This document shows positions 39,801 through 51,800 of a DNA stretch of 64,000 bases, in pieces (within the stretch, counting starts at the first letter, position 1; the number at the start of each line of letters is the position of its first letter). Position numbers and translations under genes: made by a program. Source of the DNA: Toxonevra muliebris (lineage: Eukaryota; Arthropoda; Insecta; Diptera; Pallopteridae); NCBI GenBank assembly GCA_963691655.1, contig OY829328.1, forward strand, positions 34,367,890-34,431,889, read 5' to 3'. The notes beneath the pieces are model-generated. The model was given only the letters and a program-made list of their open reading frames with translations, was not told where the DNA came from and ran no database searches.

Positions 39801-42800
39801 GCAGTTTACATTCTAACGAATTTCTCGCGAAAATTGATCAATTTGGGTAAACTGATAGTTTTAGAAACAAAACCGCCGCCCCCTTGAATACGCTAGTGAT
39901 TGTATTTAATTTCTTATGTTTAAAGTTCAGTTCCATAAAAAAGTTATATATGGATATTTCCTACCCATACTAACTAAGCTATTAAGATACATAGTTTATT
40001 TGACTACGCAATGTGGCGAGACCGAGGGTAGTCGCTAGAAAAAACTAAATGAAAAAATGTCAGTGCAAATAATCTATATATATATATATTTACTTCTACT
40101 CGATTAAATTAGCTAGTTGTATTTTATAAATCATATCCAACATCATTAATCATAGGCTTAAGTTACTACTCGCTAGTTTTAACTCGACGATTTTAGTTGA
40201 TCATCTGTACTTATTTACCTCAATTTATTCATATATTCCTTAATTGTAACTAGTCTCCAAATGAAAAAGTGTTTTACGTATATTTTGTGATGCAATTTAT
40301 GGTTGGAAACAATTTTTTTTGTTATTCTAAAAATGGCATTATTTTCCGGGTATAGGACACAGCATATCACCTGGTAGGGGACTCCACTTTACTACTGTTT
40401 TGAACCATTTTTTTTTTTTTTGAATTTTTAGCCATGTCAACCCCAAAAAAAGAAAATCGTCCATCAAATGCATCACATGGAGAAGACGATGACTAAGAGG
40501 AATCATAATATTTTTTTCGGATAAAAATTGCGCATTTTCATCACCTTTCCCACATATATAAAACACTAGATTTGGTTTAATCAGTGAAAATTTATGGCTC
40601 AAAAACAAAACCCGTCTCATACTCGGGAACACTCTCTTACATACATACTTTTTGATCAAATAAAGAACCATTACAATTACTAATACCACTAATTACAACT
40701 AATGGTACTCGTACTAACCCATCAGCTCCAATCACAAGTATACCTACTCTTACTCATCGATCTTAACTAGTTTTTTGTCCCAAATTTACCTCACGAAACC
40801 AAACTTGTTATTACTTTTCGACTACGATTTCAACACGCAGAGCACCGTGGTCGTATTCCATGCGGTTATTTCATAAATACATACAAAGACGAAACTTTGC
40901 TAGGTATTTTTTTTTTTTTTTTTAAGAAAGAGCCACTCTAATGCATATCGATGAAAATTGAATGGCATAACACAGAAATTCTTTGAATGCGGTTAATCAA
41001 GAAATTTTCTTATGCCATATTTCTACTTTGCTTTCCAGAATTTTTTAATTGAATTACTGACAAGAATTTATTATTTAGTCAATACTGATATGTATGAAAA
41101 GTGTTTGATTGAAAGCATTCACTGAACAGCTATTTATGTGTTACCATCAGCTTGCCACAAATATTTCAGAGAATTTTTTATAGATTCATTTATTTGTCAT
41201 TCAAAAATCTGTCATTGAAATTTCTGTGCCATGAAATTCATGGATGCATGCAATTTCATGTGCAAAAGAGTGAGTTAAAGTGAATGTTACTGCATCAATT
41301 GTATGCAATTTTGCGAGCTACTACAAAAAAGGAAAAAAGCATTAAAAATATGGGTAACTTTTTACAACTGTGCTACGATAACGACGATGACAACCACGAC
41401 AATGACAAATCATCGAGCTTGACATAACTTTCATAAATTCTCATTTTTATTTCTTGCTGCAACAAAGTAACAGCAGTAGTTGCAACACAAGAGAAATGTA
41501 ATAGACCAACTAAAAAATGCATTTAATAAATGCTTTTTATGGTTATGTGTGTATATAATGTGCATGCAGCTGTACTCACCTATATCCCATCCATTGTCAT
41601 TAAACATATTCTCCTTTTCGGCAATCACATACCAAATGCAAGCCAACCAATGTGCCACCAACGAGAAACAGAGCATCAACAATGTTAAAATCATTGCCGT
41701 ATACTGTGAATATCGATCCATTTTCTGGAGCAAACGCGCCAGACGCAACAGTCGTGTTAATTTTACAAGGTGAATGTGAGACTCCTGCAGAAAAAATAAT
41801 TTAAGTGCAAACAAAGAAGAGAAGAAAATTTATTTAATTGTGTAAAACAAACTGTTTCCTATACAATAAATTTTATTTTTTTTAACATGGTAAGAACATT
41901 TTATGTATATTGTTGTATTGTAAAAAAACTTTTCAGTCACTGTTTCCAACTGTGAGTGATGCTTTTAAGACATTATGATTTTTCTTAATGGTTCGAACAT
42001 AGAAGCTAGACACGATTGTGATGTAAATCGCAGTGTTTTTTCGCCGTTAATTGTGAGGGTTTTTCACTTTTCACAATTCATTTTTTAGTGATTTGTGACT
42101 GCATTTTCCTCATCATATGAATAAGAGTCAAAAACCATTTGAATATCAATAAGTCAATCACGGTTGGTTTTCAGTTTCCCCCCTTCGCCCCCCCCCCCCC
42201 CCCCCCTCTCAGTAGTTCGAATTATTACTATAAGATTCATCTTATTAGTGATTTTCCGCAATAATTTTTTTAGTCAGTAGCAGTTGAGATTTTTTCTCGA
42301 AACTTTTCAGAGGAAAATATTTAAAAATATGTAGAGTTTTTTCCTGGAATTTTACATAATGAATGCGTAAATTTGAATTTGAGAATGATTCTGCTAACTA
42401 GCATATTCTTTAACTTTTAAAATCGGACAGCAGTCACTGTTTCTTACAAATCACATTAGGGTGATTCTCTAAATCTAGTATAATTGCAAGATAGCACAAA
42501 ATGCAAAAATAGGTATTCTACCAAGTTATAATACGATTCGAGAATGCACATTAACGTAGAACTGTAGTATATAAGAAATGAAAAATAAATGTCTATAAAC
42601 ACAGAGAGATTGAGAGAGGCACAGAGTTACATTTAATATACTACACCCAGGCCCGACGAGAGGGGGGTAGGTCGGGGTGGATTCCCACCGGGCCCAGAGT
42701 TTTTGAGGGGCCTGGATTTTAATCCAAATCCTAAAATCCAGAAAAATTTTAACAAGCGTCTATGCGTCTGAAAATTTAATTATAAACCATGAAAATTATT

Positions 42801-45800
42801 TATCGGGTTGATCATCTATCAATCGTGAAGACATTTTGCATACGGGCCCGAGCCTTATATTCGAAAAATTTTTGTTATGTAGAATAGGAAAAAACTTATG
42901 CAACGAATTTGCTCATGCCAGATTTTTTTGAAAAGCTCCAGAATATCGGACTGAATTCAAAAGGTTTCATAAATATATCTGGCGAATTTCATATACCGCT
43001 GCTACGATAACATGTAAACATGATAACATGTAATTGAAACTTATTATACAGATATTCATACTTAAAGTACAGAATAAATTTTGGTTTTTTAATATTTGCC
43101 TTTGTATTTTTATATATTCCAAATTATGAAATACATTCCTTAGTGATCAATAGGAAGATATTTATTGAATCATTTGTGGTGGGAAGAGATAAGGGCGGGG
43201 GGAGAGGGCCAGAGGTTATCACTACCGGGCCCGAATTTTGTCTCGACGGCCCTGACTACACTTCATTGCATATTTTTGTAATGTTATTTTCTATGTAAAT
43301 ACAAAAATGTTAGTTTTACGGCAAAAAATATCAAATTGATCTGTTTTATGTTGTATTAACATTAAAACAATCTACATTGTAATGTATAAAACTACATTAA
43401 AATGTTCTCATTACTTAATACGTTGTTTATGTAAAATTGATATTCTGTTTTGTAATGTCAATTTTGATATTTTTTAATGTTGGCTGAATATTGTAAACAA
43501 AAAATGTTATTTTTACAGCTGTTTCATGCACTTTTTTTTTGAGTGTATGGGTATCGCTGTAGGACATGCTTTTAAGTGCTGCAAAATGGATTGACATATT
43601 TTTTGTTTTTGTTTCGTTGTACGGATTGGAAAGTTTTAAAATTGCTCCTATTCTGCACCGTGCAAGGGCATATACTAGACTCAGAGAATCACACTATTGA
43701 TTTTTAATTAGCATAATCGATGAATTTTCACTCCCATTAGAAGGAATAGAATCTGTGATGTGACAGTAAGCCACTGCTAACTAAACTTTCTAAAACTCAT
43801 TTCAAATCGGCAGAATTTGATTTGATAGCAAAACTTCTATTGTAATTTGTATGTAACTGTATGCAGCTGTATTTGTATACTGCTAGAAAATATCTGAAAT
43901 ATCAGTGATTGCTAGCAGATTGACTAAAAGTAATTGTATATGTAGTATATAAAGTGCTCTCACTATTCGAAATCGCCATTAACTATCAGGGAGTAGTAAT
44001 TGGAATAATAGTAAATATAATAGCAGGTAAAGAGTAATAAAATAGTATTTGTAATCAATTTTTGAGGGCGAATAATTTTCTGTGATTACAAAAGTTTCAC
44101 TTCAGTGAGGGACACATTTTTATGAAAATTTCACTGCTTTAAATTTTAAAATATCATCAACGGTGACTGAAAAGTATTTGTTTTTTATTTGTAATATGTG
44201 ATATGAGAATAGCAGTTACTTTTTAGAGTAGTGACTGAAAATAGGCAGTTTGAAAATTTTTATTTTTATTTTAATGAGCGGTTACGATTTAATTTAGTTA
44301 CTTGTTATATTTAAGCAGTCGGGGCATTATCACCGTCCAACGTTTTTGAGATAACAAATCGTTGTTTTTAAAATATAGGGCCGCCTTTCATAAAAACTAT
44401 TTAGCATCTCTAAATAATTTGTATAATAACTTTTAGCATCTTTAAGTATCAGTTTCTCAGCAGCTCAAAACTCCCAGTGAGTATTCAGCGACAGCTACTT
44501 TTTAACTCCTCTCTAAGTCACAGGTATTTGAGACATTAAGGAAATAAGTAGAACAATATCGTTTAGGTTGGAACACCGTTTTTTTTTCTTTTTTTATATC
44601 GAATGCAACAGAGAGTTGCATTTGAAATGCGCAAATATGACGACAAGCCTTTTATCTGCCATAATTGCGATTCGGAATAATGTTCGACCAATCCTTTCTT
44701 TTTTATTTGATGAAAAATCAAATTTCGTTTCAAAATTTACACAGAGGTCTTTCAATTTCAGGTTTCTTTTTTCCGTTTTCAAGTCCATTTCACCCATTTT
44801 CTTTCATTCGCAGACTTTTTCAATCGTTTCCTCCATATCTCATTGATTTTCTACCGTGTTCCGACCTAAACTGCATGTTCCGATTTTTTTTTTCAAATTT
44901 CCATAACTTTTTAACAAGTATTCCAGTGTTCAGCAAAACCATTTTGCTAGATCTTCCGACGACCTCGATAGTCTAATGTATAGTGCAGAAGATTTTCACC
45001 CAGAAGGTTGCGGGATCGATTCCCGTCTTGGTCTGGTGGTTAATGCTCATAAACTTCCTATAGTCACAATCGATATGAAGTAACTAGATGACATACTCCT
45101 TTCATTCAAACAATATTCTTGTCACCAAAATATGGGCCCATCCTTAACATAGATTTATAGATAATTTACTTTATCACTTTTTCTGTTACGCCCTTGAGCA
45201 TCATCCACAAATTCCTACGTGTACTTGAAATGTGCTCCTTTTCTTTCATTTTCATTAAGACAGTTTGTACAACAATATGCTTTACAAATTGTTTCACGTT
45301 CCTCCCTACCACTCATTCGTCGACCATCCATTTCTATGATGAAGATTTCAAGTTGAAACGATGAAAGTAGATGATGTGCGTTGCTAATACGCTCTGTTGC
45401 TTTTTTAATCTCAAAATAGTTTACTAATTTCATAAGAAATTATTACTACAAAAACATTTAACCACTCATTCATTCCTTGACTTAGCTTAATACTTTGTTT
45501 TGTATTTGTGCAGTTTTAACTTATTCTGTATCCTTCTGTTTCTTTTCACAAGAAAGTTTAAATTGTAAAAAGCAATAAAAACATAAACTAAATAAGCAAA
45601 AAAAAAAGTTTCAACATTTAAAACTACACATATTTTTGCACTACCCTAAAAACAAGCAAAGTATTAATAAAAAAACATCAGCCACGTCTCATCGTCTGGA
45701 CCGCAACAATAATACTATGTAAGTGTTACATACATACATATTATGATTAGGAAAGTACATGCTGCAACGGAAGATTAAGTGTGAGTATGGCTTATGGTAT

Positions 45801-48800
45801 GCCAACCCACATCAAAATGCTTTGGCAATTTTGAATGCAAATAATTTGCGTTTAAATATCAGATTCATCATGGTAATATACGTATCCATTTACAATATCC
45901 TAATAATGAAACTATGAAGTGAAAGTGTGTAGACATAGCTCAGCAACAGTTCATGCTTGCCAACCACTTGTGTTTCTTATGTGAACAATTCATAATAATG
46001 AAGATATATGTTTATGTATAAATGTACATGAATGTAAACTAAGGAAGGATGTCCAACAAACTGATATAAGTCTTATACCCGTAAACTTATATTAGAACTG
46101 TTATCTAAGGCTACGAAATTGTATGATTACATCTTTTGGGCGGTGTATGGCTACCCAATAAATGATCATATAATTTGTTTTTTAAAACAACTACATTTTA
46201 ATACGAATTGGGCTTAGAAAATAAGTGAATAGAAATGGGCAGGTGAGTCAATTTTAGTATTTGTGTATACGATTTATAATTTCTTTAAGGGGTAGTTGCC
46301 CAAAATTAAGTTTTTTTTAATAATTATGTTTTTAAAGGTCTTGAGAAACGGTTCGTTAAATATTTTCTCGAATCGTTTCGGATTTCATCGAGATTTATCT
46401 TTGTTAACAAAAGTTTTAAACCAGTTTGGCACATCACGAATGGAATTGGTGTAGATATAAGGGAATATACTGTGGCTCATGCTAAAAACCAGAATCAACA
46501 GCATATAAGAATTGCTGAGGCTAAGAAGAAAAAAAATATGTGTGTGCAGCCGCACTCATGGTAGAAGTGAAACTTTGTTGTTTATTTGAAAATATTTAGA
46601 AAGCATTTATTAAGATATTCTGTTGAAGTTTTTGCAATCTTCTTCTTTCTATTTTGTGTTGCTGTTTTCTAGTGATACTCTCTACACTTATCAGCACAAA
46701 TACGACGCACAGTGGTCTGAGGAATTAATCTAGCACGACATAAATCAAAAAATTTCGTGGCGCAAATTCCAATGGCCATTACAATTTCTTATTTTAATAA
46801 TAGTTGAATCACCTATTTTCAATTAATGTTCATCAAAAAAGGTCAATACACGTTGTCGCAGCAACGATAAAGTTGTTTTTTATTTTTTGGGCCAGGAATC
46901 AATCTAAACAATCGATAAATTCGAGTCATCCAGTGAATTTAAAAAAAGGGATTGTTTTCACACCACGGTTTTCACAGTTTTTAAATGGGATTGAAAGATT
47001 TCAAATTACATCTTTTTTCTTCACTTGTAACATATGACAGTATACAGAAAAAAGAGTTTATCAATTTCAGTTTTGTTTCCTTTTTTCATAACAAAAATAA
47101 ATTAAGCTCTTTTTTCTCAGAGATTAATTTTTTGCATCGAAACAATTTTTTTATTTTTTCGCCTTTTCATTGAATGATTTCTCAAACATTCCCATTAAAT
47201 TTTTTATTTTTTTTTTGATTTCTCATTGTTTAAAAAACTTAAATTTTAAACAAATCATGCGGCAAGGTTCAATAAAAAGCCTTTATGATTAAGAATCTCT
47301 TCTTTTTTTCCAGATTTTCGGAACTCGACTTAACACGCCCGCTGATTTCTATGCTTTTCTAAAGTTACATTGAATTAGCGCCATGGTTCAATAATATTGA
47401 TGAAAAAAATCAAAGGATTTAGAGTAACGAAAAAAAAAAATATTTTTATATCTGTTTTAGTGGGTTCATACGCGCACTTTGAATATCACTATTTTTGTAA
47501 TGTGTTTGGGCAACGATCCTTTAAAGAAAATAACAAATTTTTTTAAATATGCAACTAATATTTTTTTCAAATTTCTGCGAAGTATCGACAAAGCTCTCTA
47601 GTTTGTTACATATATTTCAGAATTATTTAAAATTTGCTTGCTTCTAAGCAAAAAAGGATGTTCACAAAATATTTCTGTTCATTACATGCACACTAAAGCG
47701 TAGTTTCACTAACGCTTATATCCCAATTTCTTGTTAAGGGTTTATTTATTTTACTCCCACGTTTGTTGCAGGATCTTGCGAATCTAGGATTTGGTTTTAG
47801 GGGGGAGAAAAGCAAGCTAACCCAATGAGTTGATTTTCTTTCCTTGTGGATCTTAATTAGCTATATTTTCAAACGTTTTAGAGCTGACTCTCTTTCAGCG
47901 GTTGCCGACGTTCTGATTATAACAATAAATATCCAAAGAAATATTATTAAATTGTCTATAGCAATATGAGAATTCCGAAAAAATATATGGGGTATATAAG
48001 TAGTGCAAAAAGTACAGCAGAACACATAAAATATTTTGTGGTAGACCAAAGTGGACTACATTAGACTAAGAGTAAAACCTGAAACCGGGCAAAGTATCTG
48101 ATCAAAACGGAGACTAAAATTTAGAACTCATACAAAAAAAAACCACGGCACATATAAAAAAAAACTCAGTCTGAAAATTTGACCAAAATTTAAACCGCCA
48201 AAAAACAATGAAGTTCAGACAAAAAACATACCATAAATAAGATTTAAAGGGGATCAAAAACAGACCTAAAATAAATCATAAGACCAGACCACAATATCGG
48301 ATCAAAAACCAAACCAAAACCATTATCAAGCGCTCCAAGTAGGACAAATGTAAATTATATGTATGTATACAATAAACATTTGCTAAATCGCAACGTTATA
48401 TGCATTCAACTACTACTATAATGGCACAAGAGCCCATAGAAGGCCCAGGTCGACCCTTCCCATTCATATAGTGCGAGTTATATTTGTACTCGAATTTCCA
48501 TTCATGTATAAACCTTAGTTTTATGCCGAAAACGAAAGGCGAACAGAGTATCCAGCACATGGTGATTATGTGCGACCACAGCAAATAATATAAAGTTAAA
48601 AATCATTACAAATCGAACAGCCCTGTTGAAATTCAACGTGTGCTTAACTTAAATCAATCAAAATTTAGGAAAATGATAACGTTACTAACTACTTAAATAA
48701 ACAATGGAAACTTCTGTTTTTTTTATATTATTATGTTTTTTGCTTAATTCATTATTGTGTAAGTTTATTTTAAACTTTATTAGTGTCTTTACCTTTATTG

Positions 48801-51800
48801 GTTGGCATTTTTTATTTATATAAATTTAGAAATACAATAAATTTTTATTCATTAAATAATTATATATTTAATTATGATTTATTATATTTTTCTTTAATTT
48901 TAGTTTTTTAGTTAGTACATTTATGATTGCCTAAGGCTCATGTTGAAGCTCCTGTTTCTGGTTCAATAATTTTAGATGGTATTATATTAAAATTAGGAGG
49001 GTATGGTTTATTACGAGTTTTTAGTTTTATTCAATTAAGCCCATTTAAATTTAATTTTTTATGGATTAAAATTTGTTTAGTAGGAGTAGTTTTGATTAGT
49101 TTAGTATGTTTACGACAAACAGACTTAAAGGCTTTGATTGCTTATTCATCAGTTGCTTATATAGGAATTGTTTTAGCAGGTTTAATAACTTTAACTTATT
49201 TAGGAATTTGTGGTTCTTATATATTAATAATTGCTCATGAGATATGTTATTCTGGTTTATTTTATTTAGCTAATATTACTTATGAGCGGTTAGGGAGTCG
49301 TAGGTTATTAATTAATAAGGGATTATTAAATTTTATACCTTCAATAATTTTATCAAATATAGCAGCTCTTCCTACTTTAAATTTATTAGGAGAAATTTCA
49401 TTATTAAATAGAATTGTTTCATGACCTTGAATTTCTATAATTATATTATCTTTATTATAATTTTTTAGAGCAGCTTATACATAATATTCATACACTTATA
49501 GCCAACACTACCCACTAGACTATCGGGGTCGTCATATAATGCTATAATAAAATATAAAATAATTTAAATGTGGTTATTATTATCAAAAATTGAATGGCAA
49601 CTCTTTGCAAAGGTTAGTTCAAGTTATAAAAAATCTTAAATCCTAAATCTTAAATTTAAATACAAAAATTTATTGCAATGTTTGTTTTTCATTTTAAATT
49701 ATATATCTGTCCGTATAATTAAAAGTTTCGGGTAATTCAAAAGTTAGTCCTGTTAACAAAATACTTTGCATATTTCTTTTTTTCTTAAGGAAACGTTAAA
49801 TTTAAAAGAATGAAAAATGTAGTTACTCATTAAAAATGTTTACTGTGTTTAATTAGCAAACTTCAAGAAATTTGAAATGAAAAAATAGTGCATAAGATAT
49901 TTTTAAAAAGTTAACATAAAAGAAGTTATTACAAATGGAATTTTAAATAACGTTACAAATGGAAGTGGCAAAGCACTTCCTGCTTGGTAATGTTTTTGCC
50001 GCGAAGTCTGTTAAAGCAAGTAGGATTTTAATTATAATTTGAAATTAAACAATACTTGCAGCAAATAGCACAGTTAGAATATTTAGATTTAAGGATTCTA
50101 TCGTTTGAATGAAACCATAGGCCATATAAAGTAATTGCTAACTTCCTACTTAGCTAGCAGAGCAGAGATTGATGACAGAAAATGGCCAATGAACGAAAAT
50201 CTGTAGTCTTTTCAGACCAAAATCAGATCAACACTTTGATTAAATTTAGGCCGAAAATTATACTGAAATTCAGAGCAAAAATCAGGCTGCAATTCAGACC
50301 AAAATTCGAATCAAATTTAGACCAAAACCAGATCAAATTTATGACCGAAATTTTAACCAAAACTTAAATCAAAACTCAGACCAAAATTCAAACAAAAAAT
50401 TAAATCGAAACTCAATCTAAAAATCAAATCGAAATTCAGACCAAAATTTGAACCGAAATTCTGGCTAAATTCAGACTAAAACTCAGAACAAAGGGCATAG
50501 CCGGGTTTCCATGTCCGCAATGTCCCCAAACCGAATCAAGTTTCGCGTAGTTCCTTTTGAAGCACTTGATCTAAAAATTATTTGGCTAAATTTTCTGACC
50601 ATTATCTGCAATTTTTAATGAGTAATAGCGGATTTTGTAAATTTCGTTTTTCGCGCTTTTCAGCTTAAATAATCATAGGAAAAATCTGAAAAAATTCATA
50701 GTGATTTTTTGGTTTTGGAGACACATTTGGAATTTTTTAGCGAATTTTCTGACGCGAAATTCGCGATGAAAAAAATCGCGAAACTTTTTACATGTGATTT
50801 TTTTATACTAAAAATAGGTTTACTACTCTGATTTTTTTTATGTAAATAAGTCATACTCCAATTTTTTCAGATTTTTGCAAGGTGTGGACGGGGGTCAAAA
50901 AAATTAAAAACCGAAATTGGCATTTCAAATGAAATGCCATAAGGCCATGAAAAAAAATCAATTACAGCTATTACCTATCAACTATCTGCTATTTTCCCAG
51001 AATTTATTTTAAAATTTTTTTTCCAAACATTTTTTTTATGAAAATTCAAAAACATCTTTTTACCATCCTAGTTGAGTTATGGTTAACGCTCGTATACAGT
51101 TTTTCGCGGTAGTATACCGTTTATTCAACTCCATAACCACATACCGCCTTTTTTACCAAAATACCGCGTTTATACTGAGAAAAAAATACAAAATTTTTAG
51201 AGCTATTCAAATTTATCAATCGCAATGCAAAACGTCTGAAAGAACAATAGCAACTAGTTGTGAGTATACTTTTGAAAGAAGTGGAAACATTGAAGGCGAT
51301 TCTTGTCGTAAAATCTAATATCCATGCGTTGATTTCTATAAATATCTCATAGCAAAGCCGGAATCGCTTCGCCAAATTTCTTCAAAGCACAAATTCAATA
51401 CAACTACAGAAGGAGATATAAAAATGGAGAGCGATGACGATTTAGATGATGGATAAATAGCTTTCCTTGTTAATTTTCATTGAAAAAATTGATTCCGCGA
51501 AATACACAGTTTTTTGAAATCATTTACAGTTTTTTTTTAAATTTTTGGAAGAAATATACAGTTTTTGGTCCAAAAAAAGATACGAGCGTTAGTTATGGTA
51601 TATCACATTCATTACGCAGTGTAACAAATTTTCAACTTTTGTCTTATGTGCAAGATTTTCCAACGGTTTATAGTAATTTAGGGTCGCTAATTACGACTGC
51701 GCACTCAGTTTTCCTCCATCTCCTCTAGTTCACCCACAATATGGACCTGAATTTCCGACTTCAGGAGTCTTCAGGGCCTATTATGAAATTTCTTTATTTC

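Noticed and set aside
40339..40689. 116-codon open frame on the minus strand
   Set aside because: Starts hydrophobic like a signal anchor but has a Lys run from a poly-T tract and no known motif; not supported.
44568..44976. Overlapping Phe-rich open frames on the plus strand
   Set aside because: Composition of poly-T intron sequence; no motif, and the end overlaps a SINE head.
48927..49424. A 165-codon ND4-like gene
   Set aside because: TGA-Trp and ATA-Met usage, a flanking broken frame and nuclear intron context show a nuclear mitochondrial copy, not an expressed gene.
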